This document shows, piece by piece, positions 38,280 through 46,687 of a stretch of 64,000 nucleotides of DNA (within the stretch, counting starts at the first letter, position 1; each line of letters starts with the position of its first letter). The stretch lies in NCBI RefSeq assembly GCF_900105995.1, contig NZ_LT629785.1, positions 2,728,001-2,792,000 of the forward strand, given 5' to 3'. The position numbers and the translations under genes were made by a program. The DNA is from Pseudomonas pohangensis (GTDB lineage Bacteria; Pseudomonadota; Gammaproteobacteria; Pseudomonadales; Pseudomonadaceae). The notes under the pieces were generated by a model. The model searched no databases. It saw only the letters and a list, made by a program, of their open reading frames with translations, and was not told the DNA's origin.

Positions 38280-39329
38280 TCAGCCCTGACTCAACAGCGT
38301 ACGCAAATCGATGATCGCCGCGTTGGCCCGCGAGATGTAGTTGGCCATCACCAGCGAATGGTTGGCCAGCAGGCCATAACCGCTGCCGTTGAGCACCATC
38401 GGACTCCACAATGGCTCCTGCGCCGCCTCCAGCTCGCGGATAATCTGCTGCACACTGACCGTGGCATTCTTCTTGGTCAGTACATCGGCAAAATCCACCT
38501 CGATCGCGCGCAACAGCTGGGACAGTGCCCAGGCCTGACCGCGCGCCTCATAGAAGACGTTGTCGATCTGCAGCCAGGGCGTCTCGACAATTTCCTCACT
38601 CAGCAACGGCACCTGACCGTTGTTGGCGACATCGGCATTCAGGCGCACCCGCCCGACACTTGCCGACAGGCGCTGCGACAAGGAGCCCAGGCGAGTATTG
38701 ACATCACCCAGCCAGTTATTCAAGTTGTCCGCACGGGTATAGAACTGCGCAGTGGACTGCGCCGAATCGGATAACTTGGCCTGATAGCGCTCCAGATAGC
38801 GGATGCCCTCGCGGTACTCCGACTCACTGGCGGGCAGTGCCCAGCTCTTGTTATCAAAGTTGAAACGCGGCTCGGCCTTGGCCAGGTCAGGATCCTCGGT
38901 GGACTGCGACTGTGAACGGGAAAAGTCCTTGCGCAACGCCCGCGCCATGTCACGCACCTGCACCAGCACGCCATATTCCCAGCTCGGCATGTTGTCCAGC
39001 CACACTCCGGGCGGCGCGATGTCGTTGGACAGATAGCCACCGGGCTTGTCCAGCAAGGTACCGGCAACGGTCTTCAGGGTTTCCACCGTGGTGTAACCGG
39101 TAACCAGTTGCCGCTGGGCTTTCTCGGCCGCAGCCCGGGCATTCTGTTGCACCGGGAAGAACTCCGGTTCCTGGCTCCAGAACCAGCCCACCACCAGAGC
39201 AGCCAGCAAATAAAGACCAAACAGCATGCCGGCAGCGCGCCAGGCACTGTTTCGATAGCTTTTTGGCTTGCCTACCGGCCCATCCGCAGGCACTTGCACA
39301 CTCTTGTCACGATTCTTCCAGTCCAGCAT
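38280..39329 (-). CDS. DUF2333 family inner-membrane protein
   Basis: A 349-residue protein with one N-terminal transmembrane helix (AWRAAGMLFGLYLLAALVVGWFW) and a large periplasmic helical part. Segments GYLSNDIAPPGVWLDNMPSWEYGVLVQVRDMARALRKDFSRSQ are characteristic of DUF2333. Function unknown. ATG 39329 has AAGGAG 6-7 bases upstream. Overlaps functionally with nothing nearby except the downstream NUDIX gene. Confidence 0.9.
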   Translation of the reverse strand: MLDWKNRDKSVQVPADGPVGKPKSYRNSAWRAAGMLFGLYLLAALVVGWFWSQEPEFFPVQQNARAAAEKAQRQLVTGYTTVETLKTVAGTLLDKPGGYLSNDIAPPGVWLDNMPSWEYGVLVQVRDMARALRKDFSRSQSQSTEDPDLAKAEPRFNFDNKSWALPASESEYREGIRYLERYQAKLSDSAQSTAQFYTRADNLNNWLGDVNTRLGSLSQRLSASVGRVRLNADVANNGQVPLLSEEIVETPWLQIDNVFYEARGQAWALSQLLRAIEVDFADVLTKKNATVSVQQIIRELEAAQEPLWSPMVLNGSGYGLLANHSLVMANYISRANAAIIDLRTLLSQG

Positions 39330-39605
39330 GGCTATCTCCTTGCGCAAAGCATCAGTCCGGAAGCCCCGGGCAACTACTCAGACGTTCACTATAACAGGCC
39401 GTATGGTCAAAATTGCGTCAGCAAAATAAGGCAACACCTTGCAAGCGCAGTGCGGAGCGCAGGACACCCAGAGCATGCACAGGCGTTTTGCCATCAACGC
39501 AAAGCCCTGTCCTCGCAGCAGGTAACAATCCCTTGCAGTCTTATCCCTGCAGGTGACAGCCAGCTTGGTTATCATGCAGGCCGCCCTGCCGTTCCGAGAC
39601 CCTTC

Positions 39606-41402
39606 ATGCGCCGTTTGTTGCTTGTATTTTTCCTGCTGTTCAGCGTCAACGCTGCGGCCGGCATTTTTGACCAGCGCCCGAATGCCGATCTCGGCCTGGG
39701 CTCGGCGCTGAATAACAGCAAGGACTTCCTGCCGGTCGGCGAGGCCTTCAAACTCAGTCTGGTCGAGCGCACCGACACGCTGATCCGCCTGCGTTTCGTC
39801 AATGCCGAAGGCTACTACCTCTACCGCCATCGCTTCGCCATCAAAAGCCAGCCAGCAGATGTGGCGCTGGGCGAACTGCAACTGCCGGCCGGCAAGCCCA
39901 AGCAGGACGAGTACTTTGGAAAGGTCGAGGTCTACTACGGCATTCTCGACCTGAACATTCCCCTGCAAGCGCCACAGGAGCAAGCCTTTACCCTGCTGGT
40001 TACCTATCAGGGCTGCGCCGACAAGGGCTTGTGCTACCCGCCGGAAACGGCCCGGCTGGCGATTCCCGGCATCGGCGAATCCAGCGCCAGCCCCGCCGGG
40101 GGTAATGCCGCTACCGCTGCGACCGAGGGCCTGCTGTGGCACGAACTGCTGCTGTTCTTTCTCGCAGGTCTGGGACTGACCTTTACCCCCTGCGTGCTGC
40201 CCATGCTGCCGATTCTCTCCGGCGTGGTGTTGCGCGGACAGATCGGCGGCATGCGTGGCTTCAGCCTGGCACTGGCTTATGTGCTGCCGATGGCCGTCTG
40301 TTTTGCCCTGCTCGGAGCCCTGATGGGGGTATTCGGCGCCGAACTGAATCTGCAGGCGCGACTGCAATCCCCATGGATACTGGTACCGTTCGCCATCTTC
40401 TTTGTTGCCTTCGCCCTGGCCATGTTCGGTGTCTACGAACTACGCCTGCCCCATGCCCTCAGCGACCCGCTGGATCGTCTGGCCGGCAAGACCCGGGGCG
40501 GCTCCCTCCTGGGCGCGGCAATGCTGGGCGTGGTGTCCAGCCTGCTGGTCTCACCCTGCGTTTCTGCGCCGCTGGCAGGCGCCCTGCTGTATATCAGCAG
40601 CAGCGGTGATGCGCTGGGTGGCGGATTGAAGCTGTTCAGCCTGGGCCTTGGCATGGGTGCCCCGCTGGTGCTGTTCGCCGCCGGTGGTGGCGCCTTGCTG
40701 CCGAAAAGCGGCACCTGGATGGTCGGCGTGCGCAATGCCTTTGGCGTGCTGTTGCTGGCGGTGGCCATCTGGATGCTGGAGAGGGTGATTCCCGGCCCCC
40801 TCAGCCTTGCTCTCTGGGGACTGCTGGCCGCAGGCGTTGCGCTGAGCATCGGCACGCTTGAGTTCGGCAGCAAAACCCTGGCACAGAAAGCCCTGCAACT
40901 GTTTGGCCTGATGCTGCTGGTGTATGCCATGGCCAGCTGGGTTGGCGCACTGCGCGGCGCCTCGGATCCACTGCGTCCGCTGGCCTTTGCAGGGCAAAGT
41001 GCCCTGACCGGCACGACAAACTCCAGCGATGGCTGGACTACCCTTGAACAACCCTCAGCCCTCGCCGCAGCCCTGCAGGATGCGAAAGCTGCCGGGCAAC
41101 CGGTGCTGGTGGATTTCTATGCCGACTGGTGCATCAGCTGCAAGGTGATCGAGCGCGAGGTTCTGCCTGCCGAAAGCGTTCGCCGCCAGCTTGCGCACTT
41201 CCGCCTGATCCGCTTCGATATGACCGAAAGCAACCCGGAGCAGCGCGCCCTGCTCGACAGCTACAAGCTGTTTGGCCCCCCCGCCATCCTGCTGTTTTCC
41301 GGCGCGGGACAGGAGTGGAGCGACTTGCGCGTGGTTGGCGAAACAACTGCGGCCGAGCTGGCCACACAGTTGACGGCCGCCCTTGAGCGGCAAAAGCAAT
41401 AA
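39606..41402 (+). CDS. dsbD: Thiol:disulfide interchange protein DsbD
   Basis: A 598-residue inner-membrane reductase that carries electrons from cytoplasmic thioredoxin to periplasmic DsbC/CcmG. All three redox pairs are visible: N-terminal domain C-ADKGL-C in a periplasmic immunoglobulin-like fold, membrane-domain cysteines in TFTPCVLPMLP and LLVSPCVSAPLAG, and the C-terminal thioredoxin motif DFYADWCISCK. Eight or so TM helices lie between about 185 and 440. ATG 39606 yields a signal peptide (RLLLVFFLLFSVNAAAG). It precedes aroQ as in many pseudomonads. Confidence 0.95.
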   Translation: MRRLLLVFFLLFSVNAAAGIFDQRPNADLGLGSALNNSKDFLPVGEAFKLSLVERTDTLIRLRFVNAEGYYLYRHRFAIKSQPADVALGELQLPAGKPKQDEYFGKVEVYYGILDLNIPLQAPQEQAFTLLVTYQGCADKGLCYPPETARLAIPGIGESSASPAGGNAATAATEGLLWHELLLFFLAGLGLTFTPCVLPMLPILSGVVLRGQIGGMRGFSLALAYVLPMAVCFALLGALMGVFGAELNLQARLQSPWILVPFAIFFVAFALAMFGVYELRLPHALSDPLDRLAGKTRGGSLLGAAMLGVVSSLLVSPCVSAPLAGALLYISSSGDALGGGLKLFSLGLGMGAPLVLFAAGGGALLPKSGTWMVGVRNAFGVLLLAVAIWMLERVIPGPLSLALWGLLAAGVALSIGTLEFGSKTLAQKALQLFGLMLLVYAMASWVGALRGASDPLRPLAFAGQSALTGTTNSSDGWTTLEQPSALAAALQDAKAAGQPVLVDFYADWCISCKVIEREVLPAESVRRQLAHFRLIRFDMTESNPEQRALLDSYKLFGPPAILLFSGAGQEWSDLRVVGETTAAELATQLTAALERQKQ

Positions 41403-41517
41403 AATAAGCAAATGAGGCAATAAAGCCGGCATCTTGCAGGCTTTGGCAGACAACTGGACAGCGCCTGGCACTTTCCTGCATAGTTTTAAGTATGCCTATC
41501 TAACAAGGAAAACCGGC

Positions 41518-41967
41518 ATGGCCACCCTACTGGTGCTGCACGGCCCGAACCTGAACCTGCTGGGTTCCCGCGAACCTGCGGTTTACGGTGCCACCACACT
41601 TGAAGAAATCAACCTCGATCTGGAGCGCCGCGCCCGCGAGGCTGGTCATCACCTGCTTTATCTGCAAAGCAATGCCGAATACGAATTGATCGAACGGGTG
41701 CATGCCGCCCGCAGCGAGGGTGTCGATTTCATCCTGATCAATCCGGCGGCTTTTACCCACACCAGCGTGGCATTGCGTGACGCGCTGCTGGCGGTGAGCA
41801 TCCCATTCATCGAAGTTCACCTGTCCAACGTACACAAACGGGAACCATTCCGGCAGCACTCCTACTTCTCGGATGTAGCAGTGGGCGTGATCTGCGGCCT
41901 CGGTTCCTGCGGTTATCGCTTGGCACTGGAAGCTGCACTGGAACAAATTGCCGCCAGAAATGGCTGA
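41518..41967 (+). CDS. aroQ: 3-dehydroquinate dehydratase, type II
   Basis: A 149-residue enzyme of the shikimate pathway. Signatures: LVLHGPNLNLLGSREPAVYG (Tyr and Asn catalytic loop), SNAEYELIERVH, ILINPAAFTHTSVALRDAL and IEVHLSNVHKREPFRQHSY. AAGGA sits 8 bases before ATG 41518. The aroQ-accB-accC order is standard in Pseudomonas and the three are probably one transcript. Confidence 0.98.
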   Translation: MATLLVLHGPNLNLLGSREPAVYGATTLEEINLDLERRAREAGHHLLYLQSNAEYELIERVHAARSEGVDFILINPAAFTHTSVALRDALLAVSIPFIEVHLSNVHKREPFRQHSYFSDVAVGVICGLGSCGYRLALEAALEQIAARNG

Positions 41968-42011
41968 TAACTGACTATCTTGGCCTCAACAAATCGGGAG
42001 TCGAAGCAAAC

Positions 42012-42467
42012 ATGGATATTCGCAAAGTCAAAAAACTGATCGAGCTGCTGGAAGAATCCGGTATTGACGAGCTGGAAATTCGCGAAGGCGAGGAATCCGT
42101 GCGTATCAGCCGGCATGCCAAACAGGCACCTGTCAGCCAGCCGGTGTATGCCGCTGCGCCGGCGCCGGTTGCCGCCGCCCCGGCGCCCGCCGCTGCGGCT
42201 CCGGCTAGTGCTGCTGCCGCACCGCAACTGAATGGCCATGTGGTGCGCTCACCCATGGTCGGCACCTTCTATCGCGCCTCTTCACCAACCGCGGCCGACT
42301 TTGCCGTCATCGGCCAGACCGTGAAGAAGGGCGACATTCTGTGCATTGTTGAAGCCATGAAGATGATGAACCACATCGAGGCAGAAGCCAGCGGTGTGAT
42401 CGAGTCCATCCTCGCGGAGAACGGTCAGCCGGTAGAGTTCGACCAGCCATTGTTCACCATCGTTTGA
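42012..42467 (+). CDS. accB: Acetyl-CoA carboxylase biotin carboxyl carrier protein
   Basis: A 151-residue carrier: N-terminal dimerisation helix (MDIRKVKKLIELLEESGIDELEI), a Pro/Ala-rich flexible linker (about 45-72), and the biotinyl domain with the thumb and the EAMKM biotinylation site. Supplies biotin to AccC and the carboxyltransferase for malonyl-CoA synthesis. 17 bases before accC. Confidence 0.99.
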   Translation: MDIRKVKKLIELLEESGIDELEIREGEESVRISRHAKQAPVSQPVYAAAPAPVAAAPAPAAAAPASAAAAPQLNGHVVRSPMVGTFYRASSPTAADFAVIGQTVKKGDILCIVEAMKMMNHIEAEASGVIESILAENGQPVEFDQPLFTIV

Positions 42468-42484
42468 AACGCACGGAGCCTGTG

Positions 42485-43834
42485 ATGCTGAATAAAGTCC
42501 TTATCGCCAATCGCGGCGAGATTGCTCTACGCATCCTGCGTGCCTGCAAGGAACTGGGTATCAAGACCGTGGCCGTGCATTCGACGGCCGACAAGGACCT
42601 GATGCACCTGAGCCTGGCAGACGAGTCCGTGTGCATCGGCCCGGCACCGGGCGCGCTGTCCTACCTGAATATTCCCGCCATCATTTCCGCCGCGGAAGTT
42701 ACCGGTGCCAACGGCATTCACCCGGGTTACGGCTTCCTGGCGGAAAATGCCGACTTCGCCGAACAGGTGGAAAACTCCGGCTTTGCCTTCATTGGCCCGA
42801 ACGCCGAAACCATCCGCCTGATGGGCGACAAGGTTTGTGCAAAAGAGGCCATGATCAAGGCCGGCGTGCCGACCGTCCCCGGTTCGGACGGGCCGCTGCC
42901 GGAAGACGAAGAAACGGCCCTGGCGCTTGGCCGCAAGGTGGGCTACCCGGTGATCATCAAGGCCGCTGCCGGTGGTGGTGGCCGCGGCATGCGCGTGGTG
43001 TACAAGGAAGAGGACCTGATCAGCTCGGCGAAACTGACCCGCACCGAAGCCGAAGCCGCCTTCGGCAATGGTATGGTCTATCTGGAAAAATTCCTGATGA
43101 ACCCGCGCCACGTCGAGGTACAGGTGCTCTCCGATGGCCAGGGTCATGCGGTCCACCTGGGTGATCGTGACTGCTCACTGCAACGCCGCCACCAGAAAGT
43201 TCTGGAAGAAGCACCCGCGCCGTTCATTGACCCGAAATCCCGCGAAGAAGTCCTCAAGCGCTGCGTCGATGCCTGTATCGATATCAACTACCGCGGCGCC
43301 GGAACCTTCGAGTTCCTCTATGAAGATGGCAATTTCTACTTCATCGAAATGAATACCCGGGTACAGGTTGAACACCCGGTAACGGAAATGGTCACCGGTA
43401 TCGACATCGTCAAGGAAATGCTCAGCATCGCCTCCGGCAATCCGCTGTCGTTCACCCAGGATGACGTGGTAATCCGCGGTCATGCCCTGGAATGCCGGAT
43501 CAATGCCGAAGACCCGAAGACCTTCATGCCCTGTCCGGGCAAGGTCACCCACTTCCATGCCCCCGGCGGCAACGGCGTCCGCGTCGATTCGCACCTGTAC
43601 AGCGGCTATACCGTGCCCCCCAATTACGATTCGCTGATCGGCAAGCTGATTACCTACGGCAAGGATCGTGAGGAGGCGCTGGCGCGCATGCGCAATGCCC
43701 TTGAGGAAGTGGTGGTGGATGGCATCAAGACCAATATTCCGCTGCACCGTGATCTGGTGGTAGATGCCGGCTTCTGCAAAGGCGGCATCAATATCCATTA
43801 TCTGGAAAAGAAACTGGGCATGGACAAGCACTGA
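42485..43834 (+). CDS. accC: Acetyl-CoA carboxylase, biotin carboxylase subunit
   Basis: A 449-residue ATP-grasp enzyme carboxylating biotin on AccB. Glycine-rich loop AAAGGGGRGMRVV, HPGYGFLAEN and FEFLYEDGNFYFIEMNTRVQVEHPVTE are intact. ATG 42485 has GGAG 6 bases upstream and starts MLNKVLIANRGEIALRI as usual. In pseudomonads the next gene is normally prmA; here foreign-looking DNA begins instead, so this is the last core gene in the window. Confidence 0.99.
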   Translation: MLNKVLIANRGEIALRILRACKELGIKTVAVHSTADKDLMHLSLADESVCIGPAPGALSYLNIPAIISAAEVTGANGIHPGYGFLAENADFAEQVENSGFAFIGPNAETIRLMGDKVCAKEAMIKAGVPTVPGSDGPLPEDEETALALGRKVGYPVIIKAAAGGGGRGMRVVYKEEDLISSAKLTRTEAEAAFGNGMVYLEKFLMNPRHVEVQVLSDGQGHAVHLGDRDCSLQRRHQKVLEEAPAPFIDPKSREEVLKRCVDACIDINYRGAGTFEFLYEDGNFYFIEMNTRVQVEHPVTEMVTGIDIVKEMLSIASGNPLSFTQDDVVIRGHALECRINAEDPKTFMPCPGKVTHFHAPGGNGVRVDSHLYSGYTVPPNYDSLIGKLITYGKDREEALARMRNALEEVVVDGIKTNIPLHRDLVVDAGFCKGGINIHYLEKKLGMDKH

Positions 43835-43887
43835 GTACTGCCCGCCACCCCCCAAAGGGCTGCCATAGGCTCTTTACAGCACAAAAT

Positions 43888-43949
43888 TGTACTAAAACTC
43901 TGTGAGTGAGTGAGTGAGAGGCCTTCAGGCCAATTTGCTTTTTAGTACA
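43888..43949. repeat. 10-base inverted repeat around a GTGA tract, candidate attachment or core-site region
   Basis: TGTACTAAAA (43888-43897) and its exact reverse complement TTTTAGTACA (43940-43949) flank 42 bases that contain the GTGA repeat; the right arm is followed by the palindrome GTACATGTAC (43945-43954). It lies 50-115 bases after the accC stop, where core DNA gives way to island DNA. Tyrosine recombinases bind such inverted arms, but the long spacer means this may instead be an mRNA structure. Confidence 0.35.
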
Positions 43950-43969
43950 TGTACCATTTAGGTTTACTA

Positions 43970-44006
43970 CTCCCAGTTGGCTCAAGCCGCTGGGAGTTTT
44001 CTTTTT
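43970..44006 (+). terminator. Probable terminator downstream of accC
   Basis: CTCCCAG (43970-43976) pairs with CTGGGAG (43990-43996), followed by TTTTCTTTTTC. It would end the aroQ-accBC transcript, or shield the island from it. Confidence 0.8.
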
Positions 44007-44396
44007 CAGGCAATCAGCTGCGAAATTGCATGGATTCGACCACCCATTTGCATTCGACTTGACCAGTGCGAGGCCAGGTGGCAACCGGTAGAAAGTGCCA
44101 GAAGCGATCTTCGAGCGTTTAGATAGTCGGAGGCAATTCAATGGCGGCGTTCAGGACTTGGCCAAGCTGCGGACTTTTTACTTCTGCTTGTTGCATCGAA
44201 TCCGAATAAGCCATAATCTGAGAACGGTTTCGGAAGCCCCTGCCTCCCCCATCGCACGCAAGTGCACGGTAAATAGCTTCCCAACTTCCGCTGCTGCGGG
44301 GGTGCGAAAAAGTCATGCAAGGCCCTAAATCAACTCGATCTAGTGTCTGTAACAGGGGGAACCAGATGCACATGGATCGTTAGTCTGGTGCCTCGT

Positions 44397-45275
44397 ATGT
44401 CTACTCTCTCCGCTTCCCAAGTAAAACTGCTTTCGCAGATTCTTCACACTACCTCCAAATCTCTTGGTCGCCCAAGCAAGCTCGCGTCTCAGCGGGAAAT
44501 GCTCAGCCATCTGCTTGGCTTTAACGATTGGAATGGGGCGTGTGCCCTGTTGCCCGACCACATTTCAGATACCACACATGTAGCAATTTCCTTGCTTGAT
44601 GTGCCCCAACAAACCCCCAAGACAATCATGTGCACTGGCAATGATGCGCCATGGCGACTGCCTGAGGAGGTGCGTAATTATCTGATCAAGCAGTCCTTAA
44701 ATTCGTCAGGCTTTACGGTGTCCAGTTGCTCAAGGCCAGACCTAGTCGGGGTTGCGAAACCTAGGAGCCAGGAATATGTGGTCGCCAGATCCATTGAGGA
44801 TGTCACAACGTACAGGGAGGGGCTGGACCCAAACGAACCCGATTACAGAGGCCGCGATCACACCCCCATCGTGATGACATTTGCCAACGCGCAGGGCCGC
44901 TCCGCTTTCACACTCACAGTCTGGTTGATCAGTCTGCATCCAAGAACCAACACGGCAACGAACTTCACTGGCGCGGTGTCTATGCCCCTGTACAACACGC
45001 TCATCGAATCAATCACCGGCCACTTACCAGAGCTTCGCCAGGGCTATTGCCTAGTAGGCAGTAGGGATGAAATTAACCCCTACGCGATCGTCAGGTGTGA
45101 TGAGAGGGGGAGCGAGCTCGAACTAGTCAAAAGCCTCCCCCACTTGCCTAATGAAGAACTCTGGGCGCACCTGAAGCAGTACAACAGCGCCCTAGGTCTA
45201 TCCCTTCTGGACGTAGCAGACATCACCGCGACATGTTCTTACAGGGACAGTGAAGACATTGGGGAGACTTGGTAA
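44397..45275 (+). CDS. Island protein of unknown function with a Glyoxalase_8-like N-terminus
   Basis: A 292-residue soluble protein. Its N-terminal ~55 residues (VKLLSQILHTTSKSLGRPSKLASQREMLSHLLGFNDWNGACALL) resemble the short helical region, often named a glyoxalase-related domain, that occurs at the start of many plasmid and island proteins (pattern: A..LL....G..W). The rest has no motif I recognise. ATG 44397 is chosen over an in-frame upstream start because the region before it does not fit that fold; no strong ribosome site is seen at either. First gene of the island. Confidence 0.6.
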   Translation: MSTLSASQVKLLSQILHTTSKSLGRPSKLASQREMLSHLLGFNDWNGACALLPDHISDTTHVAISLLDVPQQTPKTIMCTGNDAPWRLPEEVRNYLIKQSLNSSGFTVSSCSRPDLVGVAKPRSQEYVVARSIEDVTTYREGLDPNEPDYRGRDHTPIVMTFANAQGRSAFTLTVWLISLHPRTNTATNFTGAVSMPLYNTLIESITGHLPELRQGYCLVGSRDEINPYAIVRCDERGSELELVKSLPHLPNEELWAHLKQYNSALGLSLLDVADITATCSYRDSEDIGETW

Positions 45276-45290
45276 CAGTCGTCGATACTA

Positions 45291-45332
45291 TTGGCCAGTT
45301 CCTGACTGATGCAATTGACGGGAACCGGCCAA
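45291..45332. terminator. Inverted repeat downstream of 44397-45275
   Basis: TTGGCCAGTTCC (45291-45302) and GGAACCGGCCAA (45321-45332) pair with one mismatch across an 18-base loop, followed by AAAACTG. Without a T run it is a weak terminator or an element end; it lies 16 bases after the stop codon. Confidence 0.4.
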
Positions 45333-45535
45333 AAACTGTCCCTAACTACTCGCCCAAAAGCACAGCTTTGAATTACTGATGGCTGCTAAAACTTAGCCCT
45401 TTACACTTGATCAGGCCAATCGAAGTATTTAGATGCTACCTCCAAATTGCATGATGCCGCTTATGATATTAGTAGTGATAAATTTGGCCGCCTGCTCTTT
45501 AGGTTACGCCAATAAAACTGGGGAGTGCGTAAGAG

Positions 45536-46324
45536 ATGGATGTCTTGGTTAGCAAGGCGATGAGTTCGATTGCCTCTGCTCTGTTCGAGCCGATATTAAA
45601 ATTTGTTTGGGGTAGAGCGTATACGCAGCACCTTTGGAAGGATTGCTTCAAGGTCGCGGCTAAAAGCTCCGATTTCGATCAAGACCTTGCAGTCCACCTA
45701 GCATCCGCCCCTGCACTTGAACGACTTATGATTAATACATTTAAGGCTGATCGTTCAGTTCCGTCGGCATCAGATTTTGCTATAGCAATCCTGTTCGAGT
45801 TGCTTGATAGAGGAGAAAACTCAAACAGCCAATTTTCTCCCGACCAGATTCGCCATCTCGCAGTCGGCATCCGTAGGCATTGGCTAAATGGAATCATCAA
45901 TAGTTCAGCATTACAAAAGCGATTTGTCTCGATTAGGGACTTACATCCGGCAAAATTGATCGGTTTAGATGCTTCGTGTCTTAACGATGAAAATAGGTTG
46001 CTGGGTGACTATAAAGAGATTGTTAAACGCTACTTTTCCAGCTTCTCAACATCGGACTCCACTGAAACGGTCAGGGTCTGGCTGCCAGATGAGGAAGGAG
46101 TAGTTCACTACGATGAGTGCCTGAGAAGATTTGTCGAGGTCAAGCTAAACACTTCTGTCGGGGCTGACAGAGGTTTTTTTAGAGCCGGTTTTGACTATTC
46201 AATTGAGCGTACTGGAGATAGATTGCACGTGTGCTTCCTTAACACTAAAACCAGTATGGAGTCAGGACATTTCGGCAGGTATTCTGTTGGTCGGGCAACT
46301 TCACACGTCTTGTGGGCGCGTTAA
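45536..46324 (+). CDS. Island protein of unknown function
   Basis: A 262-residue protein with AT-rich codons unlike the core. The first ~30 residues (VSKAMSSIASALFEPILKFVWGRAY) form an amphipathic or weakly hydrophobic helix; the rest is mixed, with an acidic segment WLPDEEGVVHYDECLRRFVEVKLN. No motif is recognised. It has GGAGTGCG some bases upstream of ATG 45536. It precedes the DUF262-HEPN pair by 363 bases on the same strand, but the gap argues against one transcript. Could be a cargo effector or defence protein; this cannot be decided by eye. Confidence 0.55.
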   Translation: MDVLVSKAMSSIASALFEPILKFVWGRAYTQHLWKDCFKVAAKSSDFDQDLAVHLASAPALERLMINTFKADRSVPSASDFAIAILFELLDRGENSNSQFSPDQIRHLAVGIRRHWLNGIINSSALQKRFVSIRDLHPAKLIGLDASCLNDENRLLGDYKEIVKRYFSSFSTSDSTETVRVWLPDEEGVVHYDECLRRFVEVKLNTSVGADRGFFRAGFDYSIERTGDRLHVCFLNTKTSMESGHFGRYSVGRATSHVLWAR

Positions 46325-46687
46325 ATACTAGAGTTCTGCCGAAATTGCCCAGCAAGAGAAATACTTCACATCGCGCTTCTGATTTATCACTGGCGACTAT
46401 TCTTTCAGAATCAGTATGGCCGCCGATCGCGACCGGCCGCAGTCGACCGATTCTGTTGAAAAGTCGATTTTCCCGAACGACCCATATCGTGATTTGTGAA
46501 AATGCCATTTTTGCACGCTGCTACGTGAAATCGAAACCCGGAAGCCTCTGCCGAAAGTAAGGATTTCAATCTCCCCAAATTCGCGGGGCATTAAAGTTTG
46601 TAGGGTGATCTGCATAGCTGGTCCCACTTGCCTGTAATATGCAGGGCCTCAATTGAATGTCCTTAGATATATTTGTGGGAGCTAGGA
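46325..46687. other. 363-bp non-coding region before the DUF262-HEPN pair
   Basis: No supported gene. Around 46422-46560 the base composition rises (cgatcgcgaccggccgcagt, then TTCTGTTGAAAAGTCG) and the style of sequence recalls the non-coding ends of insertion sequences, but I see neither a transposase remnant nor clear terminal repeats. The promoter for the pair should lie in 46560-46680. Confidence 0.4.

Larger units (their letters stand above)
43835..44396. other. Non-coding junction between accC and the island
   Basis: 562 bases without a supported gene. It holds the GTGAGTGAGTGAGTGAGAG tract (43902-43920), an inverted repeat, a terminator (both listed separately) and lower-GC DNA after about 44010. 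The left end of the accessory region must lie here or just after. No tRNA or partial integrase is present. Confidence 0.6.

Noticed and set aside
43902..43920. GTGA repeated tract as a possible CRISPR or iteron array
   Set aside because: Only about four and a half 4-base units and no spacers; it is a simple-sequence tract. Kept only as part of the junction finding.
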